A stretch of DNA of 46,139 bases from JAUHWL01 sp964416385 (GTDB taxonomy: Bacteria; Bacteroidota; Bacteroidia; Flavobacteriales; Schleiferiaceae), in NCBI GenBank assembly GCA_964416385.1, contig CAYQDW010000013.1:1-46139 (forward strand), given 5' to 3'. Shown in pieces: positions 15,666-22,678 of the stretch; positions within the stretch are counted from its first letter, which is position 1; every line of letters starts with the position of its first letter. The notes beneath the pieces were generated by a model that saw only the letters and a list, made by a program, of their open reading frames with translations, was not told the DNA's origin and made no database searches. The translations under genes and the position numbers were made by a program.

Positions 15666-17885
15666 TTAATTAGCGCCTCCTGTAAGGATGGTGACTGTGC
15701 CTGTATGCGTTTCTCGTTTGTTTGTTGGCTGATTAAATACTTCTATGGTATAGAAGTATACGCCATCTGCTAATTGCTTACCTGTTTGATCAGTGCCGTC
15801 CCAAGGGTTGGCATTACTGTAGCTATCTGTCTGATAAACAATTCCTCCCCAGCGGTTAAAGATTGTTACACTGCGTGTTGTTGGCCATGTATCAATATTA
15901 TCGATTTTGAAAAGGTCATTGTTGCCATCACCATTTGGCGTAATAACGTTGGGTATTCTTAGGGTATCAGATGGTGGAGGTGGAATTACCTGTGGTTCGT
16001 AAATCGTCCAACGAATCCAGTTGCTCAAAGCCGTGTAAGGCCCAGATCCCCCAGGATATTCAGCGCGAATGCGTGCGGCATAATCACCGGGTTGCAATCC
16101 TTGATTAATCATCATATATGCAGAATCTAGGGTAGGGTTTGCAGGATCGTTATTGGGATTTAGATGGTCTTTCCAGTTCCATACGCCATTATCAGGGTCA
16201 TATGTGCCAAGTTCAACATAGTATTCTGCACCGGGCCAGCCATTGTAGTTGTTCCAAGAAAGGTCAATGGTATCGGCTTTAAGATTAGGGTCTATGGCAG
16301 ATTTCAATAAGATTGAATGAATATTTCTTGTAGGGCCTTCGGTTTTGCTATTCACTACAACTTCTACGCGGTATTTATAGGTATTTGCATCAACATCTGG
16401 CCAACCCAAGCTCTTATCATTAAAGGTCATGTTTTTGTAGTTGTTAATGGTGTAGAGCAAGAAGTAGTTGTTCTGACCGGGGTCTTGGCGATATACCTTG
16501 TATTGGTCAACCAGATAGGTGGGGAAGGGCGCTGTGGCCGTGCCAATTGTATCGAGCAACCACTCAATTTGAGGGTATTCGTCATTAACGATAGAAACAT
16601 TTTTAAGGTCGATGTTGGTTGTAAAACATCCTTCTACATGCAGCTGGATGGTATCAAACTCAGCCATTGGGAAACCACACTTGTTTAGCAGGGTGTTGCC
16701 ATCATTACCAATTTTGCTGTAGATGTAGTAGTCACCGTTATACGAAAGTGGCTTGTGAAGTTTTACCAAAATCTCATCTGTTTCATTATTCACATCACAA
16801 ATAGAAACAAGCTCTTTAATAGGGATAGGCTGGCCATCAGGAGCAGTAAGACGGAAGTCAGTACCATCAGGAGAGATGGTGCTACAATCTAGCTTAACGG
16901 CAAATTGCAATACAACAGAACTATCAAGACAGGTGTAATCCACCGTTGGTAAGCCATTGTTCGGGTCTATATAAATACCAGGGGCGTTGTAATCTAATAA
17001 GACGCCTTGTTGTGCAAGTGGGCTGCAATTTGCGGCCACACTGGCTACAAGTTCGCGGTTACTTGAGCCGATTTGCACCCATTGAAAATAGGTGCTGTCA
17101 AATCGATATTCTTTCACTTCAAGTGCAATAACTACTGTTTCTATAGCACCTGGGGTAAAATTCATATTACCCGTGTTGGCGTTGAGCGAAAAACTTTGTG
17201 CAGGTATAGTAGTCATGGGTTGTTGTGGTGAATACCCAGAGTTGTATGGTAGTGCTGCGCCTCCTAGCCAATCTCTCGCTGGGATTAATTCGTATCGCAA
17301 AGAATCACCGTCAAGCTCAATTACGGCCTGATTCCAGTTGAAATTATTACCAATACAGAAGGCTCTAGCGGGTTCACTTACGAATTTGGCAGAGGAGTTA
17401 TTGCCCAAAAAGTTGTTCAGTTTGGCCTCAAAATAAAAGCCTTGCGAAATGGAATTCACAAGATTGTCTACACCGCCAGGTCGGCAACAGTCATCATAAA
17501 CAAATTTAAAATCGCTACACAGACCGGGCAAGGTTACCAGCCCCTTAAACAATCTTATACCTAAACACTTTACAGTACCTTGATTTACACAGTCTTCATA
17601 GGTTGGGGGCGGAAATTCTCCATTGGCTAAAGGCCCATTTATTTGGGGTAGCGTTACGTTTTGCGTTGCGTAACATGAGCTCTCAATGCTAATTTGACCG
17701 GAAATAAAGGTAGATGTGCCTGGGCTACAATCGCGATAAACCCGAAGCGTAATTTCATAGTGATGTGCTATCCCTGTAGAATCTCCAACATATCTATATT
17801 GGATGTCTCCTCCTGTAATATGGGTTGCATGGGCGCTGATATTTATTAAAATAAAAGCGGCTATGGCTTTAATGAATTTGTGCAT
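15666..17885 (-). CDS. Secreted protein with T9SS type B sorting domain (long paralogue 1)
   Basis: This 739-residue protein has a signal peptide (MHKFIKAIAAFILINISAHA, then THITGGD) and the N-terminal motif GDIQYRYVGDSTGIAHHY. A cysteine-containing middle region follows, then fibronectin-III-like segments (KYRVEVVVNSKTEGPTR, TIDLSWNNYNGWPGAEYYV) and a CHU_C sorting domain from IPNVITPNGDGNNDLFKI. It is predicted to be exported by T9SS. Residues of about 303-632 are identical at DNA level to the next gene, whereas both ends are diverged. It has its own promoter box (17906-17913) and terminator (15618-15639), so it looks like an independent transcription unit. Confidence 0.9.
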   Translation of the reverse strand: MHKFIKAIAAFILINISAHATHITGGDIQYRYVGDSTGIAHHYEITLRVYRDCSPGTSTFISGQISIESSCYATQNVTLPQINGPLANGEFPPPTYEDCVNQGTVKCLGIRLFKGLVTLPGLCSDFKFVYDDCCRPGGVDNLVNSISQGFYFEAKLNNFLGNNSSAKFVSEPARAFCIGNNFNWNQAVIELDGDSLRYELIPARDWLGGAALPYNSGYSPQQPMTTIPAQSFSLNANTGNMNFTPGAIETVVIALEVKEYRFDSTYFQWVQIGSSNRELVASVAANCSPLAQQGVLLDYNAPGIYIDPNNGLPTVDYTCLDSSVVLQFAVKLDCSTISPDGTDFRLTAPDGQPIPIKELVSICDVNNETDEILVKLHKPLSYNGDYYIYSKIGNDGNTLLNKCGFPMAEFDTIQLHVEGCFTTNIDLKNVSIVNDEYPQIEWLLDTIGTATAPFPTYLVDQYKVYRQDPGQNNYFLLYTINNYKNMTFNDKSLGWPDVDANTYKYRVEVVVNSKTEGPTRNIHSILLKSAIDPNLKADTIDLSWNNYNGWPGAEYYVELGTYDPDNGVWNWKDHLNPNNDPANPTLDSAYMMINQGLQPGDYAARIRAEYPGGSGPYTALSNWIRWTIYEPQVIPPPPSDTLRIPNVITPNGDGNNDLFKIDNIDTWPTTRSVTIFNRWGGIVYQTDSYSNANPWDGTDQTGKQLADGVYFYTIEVFNQPTNKRETHTGTVTILTGGAN
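15991..16980 (-). repeat. 990-bp direct repeat, copy 1 (T9SS cargo genes)
   Basis: Reading line by line, I found no mismatch to 18361-19350 (constant offset 2370). Identity stops abruptly at both edges, where the flanking coding sequence is only moderately similar. It covers about 330 codons of the long paralogue 1. The pattern suggests recent gene conversion or unequal exchange. Confidence 0.93.
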
Positions 17886-17905
17886 AAGATTGAAGATTTC
17901 ATGAA

Positions 17906-17913
17906 CAAAGGTA
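17906..17913 (-). promoter_or_regulatory. Promoter -7 box for long paralogue 1 (TACCTTTG)
   Basis: TACCTTTG on the minus strand is a perfect TAnnTTTG match located 20 nt upstream of the ATG at 17885. A T-rich CTTT/TTTT lies 16-17 nt further upstream as a possible -33 element. Confidence 0.5.
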
Positions 17914-17983
17914 AATGGATCTCATGCAGAAAAGGGCCGTATCTAGTATAGCGGGTCTTTGCCCTAGCTTGCGAAATAAAAAA

Positions 17984-18002
17984 CCCCCGCTCATTGCGGG
18001 GG
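17984..18002 (-). terminator. Rho-independent terminator after the third T9SS cargo gene
   Basis: CCCCCGC (17984-17990) and GCGGGGG (17996-18002) form a perfect 7-bp stem with a 5-nt loop. On the minus strand it is followed by TTTTTTATTT, the canonical intrinsic terminator layout, 34 nt past the stop of the gene ending at 18036. Confidence 0.85.
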
Positions 18003-18035
18003 CTATTTTACACATTCGTAAAGTTTATTCTCTTG

Positions 18036-20264
18036 TTAATTACCGCCTCTTTGGCCAAAAACAGAGACAGTTCCGCTATGCGTTTCTTGTTGGCCTGTTG
18101 GTGGATGAGAAACCTCTACCGAATAGAAGTATACGCCATCTGCAAGTTTGTTTCCGCTTTGGTCGGTGCCATCCCAAGCGTTTCCTTGGTTGTAGCCACT
18201 TCTTTGCCAAACAATTTTTCCCCAACGATCAAAAATGGTTACGGTGCTATTCTGCCATGTTTCAATATTCTCGATGGTGAACCGATCATTGTTTTCGTCA
18301 CCATTTGGCGTAATAACGTTAGGGATAGTAAGTGTATCTGCCCCAATTGGCGGAATTGGTTGTGGTTCGTAAATCGTCCAACGAATCCAGTTGCTCAAAG
18401 CCGTGTAAGGCCCAGATCCCCCAGGATATTCAGCGCGAATGCGTGCGGCATAATCACCGGGTTGCAATCCTTGATTAATCATCATATATGCAGAATCTAG
18501 GGTAGGGTTTGCAGGATCGTTATTGGGATTTAGATGGTCTTTCCAGTTCCATACGCCATTATCAGGGTCATATGTGCCAAGTTCAACATAGTATTCTGCA
18601 CCGGGCCAGCCATTGTAGTTGTTCCAAGAAAGGTCAATGGTATCGGCTTTAAGATTAGGGTCTATGGCAGATTTCAATAAGATTGAATGAATATTTCTTG
18701 TAGGGCCTTCGGTTTTGCTATTCACTACAACTTCTACGCGGTATTTATAGGTATTTGCATCAACATCTGGCCAACCCAAGCTCTTATCATTAAAGGTCAT
18801 GTTTTTGTAGTTGTTAATGGTGTAGAGCAAGAAGTAGTTGTTCTGACCGGGGTCTTGGCGATATACCTTGTATTGGTCAACCAGATAGGTGGGGAAGGGC
18901 GCTGTGGCCGTGCCAATTGTATCGAGCAACCACTCAATTTGAGGGTATTCGTCATTAACGATAGAAACATTTTTAAGGTCGATGTTGGTTGTAAAACATC
19001 CTTCTACATGCAGCTGGATGGTATCAAACTCAGCCATTGGGAAACCACACTTGTTTAGCAGGGTGTTGCCATCATTACCAATTTTGCTGTAGATGTAGTA
19101 GTCACCGTTATACGAAAGTGGCTTGTGAAGTTTTACCAAAATCTCATCTGTTTCATTATTCACATCACAAATAGAAACAAGCTCTTTAATAGGGATAGGC
19201 TGGCCATCAGGAGCAGTAAGACGGAAGTCAGTACCATCAGGAGAGATGGTGCTACAATCTAGCTTAACGGCAAATTGCAATACAACAGAACTATCAAGAC
19301 AGGTGTAATCCACCGTTGGTAAGCCATTGTTCGGGTCTATATAAATACCATTGGCATTATAGTCTAGAATCACGCCTTGCTGCGCAAGAGGGCTACAATT
19401 AGGCGAAATGGTAATCTGCATATCTCGATTGGACTCTGCAATTTTTACCCATTGATAATAGGTGCTATCAAATCTAAATTCCTCAACAACAACCGCCATA
19501 ACATCCACTTCAACCTGTGAGGGTGTAAACGTAATCACTCCTGTTAGTGGGTTCATTACTAGGCTCTGGGCTGGGGTAGTAGAAATAGGTTGCATCATGC
19601 TGTAGCTAGCTGCATATGCTAAATTGTTAAAACCACATGTGCCTGAGTTACCCTTAACATTAGCCAATGAGTAACGAATGCTATCACCATCAGGCTCAAT
19701 AGCACTTTGTTTCCAGTTAAAAGTGTTTCCAACACAAAATGCACGAACTGGCTCACTCACGAAAAATGGAGAAGTGTTGTTTCCAAGAAAGTTGTTCAAC
19801 TTCGCTTCGATGTAAAAAGCTTGGCTAGCTGGATTCACAATATTGTCAATGGCACCGTTTCTACAACATGTGCTGTAAGTAAACTTCCAGTCAGAACACA
19901 AGCCAGCAAGTGTAACCACACCCTTGTAGATGTAAATCTCCATGGTTACGGTTCCTGGAGCGTTTGGTAGCACGCAATCAAAAAGCGTTGGTGCAACAGA
20001 ACCTGCACCACCACCAACTAAAGGTAAGGTAACCGAAGAGTTAGAATAGCATGAAGAGCACACATAAACAGGAATTGAAGTAGGCATACCGATACCGGAG
20101 GCGTCACGATATAAACGTACGTAAACCATATATTGGTGGGCTATACCTGTTGAGTCTCCAATATATCGGTATTGGATATCACCACCCGCTAAGTGGCTCG
20201 CTTGGATTTCTGAGTAAAAAGAAACCCCAAGTAAAAAAGCGAAGAGTATTAGTATTTTTTTCAT
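18036..20264 (-). CDS. Secreted protein with T9SS type B sorting domain (long paralogue 2)
   Basis: This 742-residue protein starts at ATG 20264, giving the signal peptide MKKILILFAFLLGVSFYSEIQA followed by SHLAGGD. A TTG three codons upstream is less likely. The architecture equals that of long paralogue 1: GDIQYRYIGDSTGIAHQY, a Cys-rich middle region, fibronectin-III-like segments, and a CHU_C type B sorting domain from IPNVITPNGDENNDRFTI to the end. Residues of about 306-635 come from the 990-bp block shared with that gene. The N-terminal 300 residues and the last 105 residues are diverged. It is probably a T9SS-exported surface protein; its ligand or structural role is unknown. Confidence 0.9.
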   Translation of the reverse strand: MKKILILFAFLLGVSFYSEIQASHLAGGDIQYRYIGDSTGIAHQYMVYVRLYRDASGIGMPTSIPVYVCSSCYSNSSVTLPLVGGGAGSVAPTLFDCVLPNAPGTVTMEIYIYKGVVTLAGLCSDWKFTYSTCCRNGAIDNIVNPASQAFYIEAKLNNFLGNNTSPFFVSEPVRAFCVGNTFNWKQSAIEPDGDSIRYSLANVKGNSGTCGFNNLAYAASYSMMQPISTTPAQSLVMNPLTGVITFTPSQVEVDVMAVVVEEFRFDSTYYQWVKIAESNRDMQITISPNCSPLAQQGVILDYNANGIYIDPNNGLPTVDYTCLDSSVVLQFAVKLDCSTISPDGTDFRLTAPDGQPIPIKELVSICDVNNETDEILVKLHKPLSYNGDYYIYSKIGNDGNTLLNKCGFPMAEFDTIQLHVEGCFTTNIDLKNVSIVNDEYPQIEWLLDTIGTATAPFPTYLVDQYKVYRQDPGQNNYFLLYTINNYKNMTFNDKSLGWPDVDANTYKYRVEVVVNSKTEGPTRNIHSILLKSAIDPNLKADTIDLSWNNYNGWPGAEYYVELGTYDPDNGVWNWKDHLNPNNDPANPTLDSAYMMINQGLQPGDYAARIRAEYPGGSGPYTALSNWIRWTIYEPQPIPPIGADTLTIPNVITPNGDENNDRFTIENIETWQNSTVTIFDRWGKIVWQRSGYNQGNAWDGTDQSGNKLADGVYFYSVEVSHPPTGQQETHSGTVSVFGQRGGN
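18361..19350 (-). repeat. 990-bp direct repeat, copy 2 (T9SS cargo genes)
   Basis: This block appears identical to 15991-16980 and has the same orientation and reading frame. The two copies are separated by 1380 bp. Recombination between them would delete 2370 bp and leave one intact chimeric gene. Confidence 0.93.
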
Positions 20265-20374
20265 AAAGTTCAATTTAAGCGAACGTAAGTTTTAACCGCC
20301 CACAAAATACGCTATTCTCTTTTCGATTTTGCAAGGGTCAATTAGTTACAGGCGAATTGTTTTAGTGAGCGTAA

Positions 20375-20977
20375 TCAAGTTGCCCACAAAAAAACGCCCG
20401 TGGTTATTAATCCTAGTAAAAATCCAAGATAAATTTCTCCTGGAAAATGTGCTTTTAATATAAGCCGAGCCGTACCAACAAGCCCGCTGCATAATGTAAC
20501 TAAGGCAATAAGCACAAGCATTTGGTAGTTAAATGTTTGACTTAAAAACATGACTAAAGCCAAAAAGGCACCCATGCCAGCCATGTGAATGCTAAGTTTT
20601 ATTTTTTGCAAGAAAAGCAATGCTATACCCAAAATTAATAAGCCAGAGTAGAGATATTTTGAGAGTATTGGAGACGTTGGTAAATCTTGCAAGCGCTGTG
20701 CGGTGATAAAATAGAATAAACCTGCAGCGAGATAAGGAAGCTTTCGGTCCGTTGCATCCGTCATGTGGATGCTTTGAATTAATTCTAGTTTCCGCAGAAA
20801 AAGAATCATGAGTAGTGGAAAAAAATAGGTGCCAAAAAAAACGTAAAGCAATACAGTTATAAAAAGCGGTCTGCTCACATAATGCGGTGAAAGCAGAAGG
20901 ATAGACATGGTGCCTAACAACGGAATTAGTCCGGGATGAAAGACATAGCTTATAAAATTAGCAAGGCTTCTGCTCAT
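20375..20977 (-). CDS. PAP2-related integral membrane protein
   Basis: This 200-residue polytopic protein has about six membrane helices. The C-terminal half carries remnants of PAP2 phosphatase motifs: KLSIHMAG in place of PSGH, and ARLILKAHFPGE in place of SRxxxxxHxxxD (Arg and His kept, Ser to Ala, Asp to Glu). This suggests a member of the PAP2-like membrane proteins common in Bacteroidota, perhaps acting on lipid phosphates, though activity is uncertain. It is divergent from ricT, separated by 81 bp. Confidence 0.75.
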   Translation of the reverse strand: MSRSLANFISYVFHPGLIPLLGTMSILLLSPHYVSRPLFITVLLYVFFGTYFFPLLMILFLRKLELIQSIHMTDATDRKLPYLAAGLFYFITAQRLQDLPTSPILSKYLYSGLLILGIALLFLQKIKLSIHMAGMGAFLALVMFLSQTFNYQMLVLIALVTLCSGLVGTARLILKAHFPGEIYLGFLLGLITTGVFLWAT

Positions 20978-21058
20978 GCAGCTAAAGTAATTTTTACTGT
21001 TTTTATGGATGCATCCAAATCGCTTATTTTAGCGCAATTATAGATTATATAAGAGCAC

Positions 21059-22213
21059 ATGGGTTGCAGCAGTTGTACAAATGGAAATGGATTGCCCAAA
21101 GGCTGTAAGAGTAATGGCTCTTGCAGCACCGGTGGATGTGAGAAACTATCAGTTTTTGATTGGCTCGGTAACATGGAATTACCCAGCGGGAAAGCGCCTT
21201 TTAACTGGGTAGAAGTGCGTTTTAAAAACGGCCGAAAGGATTTTTTCGAGAATGTAAATAATATTCCTCTCTGTATGGGAGATAGCGTGGCTGTAGAAGC
21301 TCAGCCTGGACATGATATCGGCATTGTAAATCTTACAGGAGAGTTGGTGCGTTTGCAAATGCACAAGAAACATGTTGATACCACACCAGAGTCTGGCAAA
21401 AAAGTATATCGCAAAGCCACACAGCGCGATTTAGATCGTTGGTCAGAAGTTCGGCAGAACGAACCAGAAACCATGTTTAAGAGTCGTGCAATTGCAAAAC
21501 GTCTCAATCTAGACATGAAAATAAGCGATGTAGAATATCAAGGAGATGGCTCAAAAGCGATCTTTTACTATACCGCAGATTCACGTGTAGATTTTAGACA
21601 ACTCATTAAAGAGTTAGCAGCTGCTTTTAATGTACGTATTGAAATGCGTCAAATTGGTTCGCGCCAAGAAGCAGCTCGTTTAGGTGGTATTGGCAGCTGC
21701 GGCCGTGAATTGTGCTGCAGTACGTGGTTAACAGATTTTAGATCTGTAAATACCGCAGCCGCACGTTATCAGCAATTGTCGCTCAACCCACAAAAACTTG
21801 CAGGCCAATGTGGTAAGCTAAAATGCTGCTTAAATTATGAGCTGGATAGCTACCTAGATGCGTTGAAAGATTTCCCAGAATTTTCAACAAAATTGAAGAC
21901 CAAGAAAGGTCTTGCCATTTGCCAGAAGCAAGATATTTTTAAGCGTGTAATGTGGTTTGCATATGAAGATGCACCTCTTACATGGCTTCCTATTTCTATA
22001 CAGCGGGTACAGGCTATTATGACTTTGAATAAATCAGGAGCTGAGCCTGATTCTTTAGAAGAAGAAAGGGCACTAGAAACTGTAGAGGCACCATCCTACG
22101 ATAATGTTGTTGGCCAAGACAGCTTAACCCGTTTTGATGATAAAAACAAGCGAAGAAAGAAAAAGAGACGCCCAAAACCTTACAACAGAAATGAAAAGCG
22201 CGATAAAAATTAG
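21059..22213 (+). CDS. ricT: PSP1-domain (RicT-like) regulatory protein
   Basis: This 384-residue protein carries the PSP1 domain, with the cysteine cluster GSCGRELCCSTWL and QCGKLKCCLNYE in the central part. In RicT-type proteins such cysteines contribute to iron-sulfur or FAD-containing complexes that affect RNA processing. An additional N-terminal cysteine-rich tail (Cys3, Cys6, Cys16, Cys22, Cys27) and a very basic C-terminus (KNKRRKKKRRPKPYNR) stand out. It is followed by gldH with a 23-nt overlap and then PBP1A, an order I associate with gliding Bacteroidota. The exact biochemical role in this phylum is not settled. Confidence 0.9.
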   Translation: MGCSSCTNGNGLPKGCKSNGSCSTGGCEKLSVFDWLGNMELPSGKAPFNWVEVRFKNGRKDFFENVNNIPLCMGDSVAVEAQPGHDIGIVNLTGELVRLQMHKKHVDTTPESGKKVYRKATQRDLDRWSEVRQNEPETMFKSRAIAKRLNLDMKISDVEYQGDGSKAIFYYTADSRVDFRQLIKELAAAFNVRIEMRQIGSRQEAARLGGIGSCGRELCCSTWLTDFRSVNTAAARYQQLSLNPQKLAGQCGKLKCCLNYELDSYLDALKDFPEFSTKLKTKKGLAICQKQDIFKRVMWFAYEDAPLTWLPISIQRVQAIMTLNKSGAEPDSLEEERALETVEAPSYDNVVGQDSLTRFDDKNKRRKKKRRPKPYNRNEKRDKN

Positions 22214-22676
22214 TGGATTTTTAGCTTTTATCCTAGCGCTTGCATCCTGTGGTAAAGCGCCTGTATTTGATGAATATGTTTCCACAAATAACATGTGGCA
22301 TAAAGACTCGATTGTTCGTTTTACTGTGGCTATAACTGATACCAGCGTGCCTTATGGCATTAATGTAAAGGTTCGTCATAATGCTCAATATCCCTTTGCT
22401 AACCTTTATGTTTTTAGGAGCATATCATCGGTAGCGGGAATAGTGTACAGTGATACCGCCAATTTTACCCTTGCAGATGCATCCGGAAAATGGTTGGGCT
22501 CTGGTATCGGAGAATTAAAAACGGTGGTAAGACGTTATCGTAAAGAAGCGGTTTGGTTTTCCTCTCCAGGTAAATACACTTTTAACCTGCAGCAAGGTAT
22601 GCGAACCGAAACCCTACCAGGCATTGAGCAAGTGGGGCTTGAAGTGATTAGAATAGAAGAAGAACAAGAAAAATAG
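22191..22676 (+). CDS. gldH: Gliding motility lipoprotein GldH
   Basis: This 161-residue lipoprotein has the signal MKSAIKISGFLAFILALAS ending in a lipobox with Cys20. The mature part starts GKAPVFDEY and has the size and order of motifs of GldH, one of the lipoproteins needed for gliding in Flavobacterium. ATG 22191 was chosen over an in-frame ATG at 22134 because it places the signal peptide at the N-terminus. It overlaps ricT by 23 nt and is 2 nt from the PBP1A gene, so the three form an operon. Identification rests on length, lipobox and position more than on strong motifs. Confidence 0.85.
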   Translation: MKSAIKISGFLAFILALASCGKAPVFDEYVSTNNMWHKDSIVRFTVAITDTSVPYGINVKVRHNAQYPFANLYVFRSISSVAGIVYSDTANFTLADASGKWLGSGIGELKTVVRRYRKEAVWFSSPGKYTFNLQQGMRTETLPGIEQVGLEVIRIEEEQEK

Positions 22677-22678
22677 CT

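Noticed and set aside
16317..16688. A 123-codon open frame on the plus strand, repeated identically at 18687-19058
   Set aside because: It is antisense to the T9SS cargo genes and identical only because it lies in the 990-bp repeat. It has no coding character of its own.
15991..19350. Insertion sequence or transposon as explanation of the direct repeat
   Set aside because: The repeated block is in-frame coding sequence of two homologous genes, with no inverted ends, target duplications or transposase.
20974..21174. A 66-codon minus-strand frame over the start of ricT
   Set aside because: It overlaps the cysteine-rich N-terminus of ricT antisense and shows no protein-like features.
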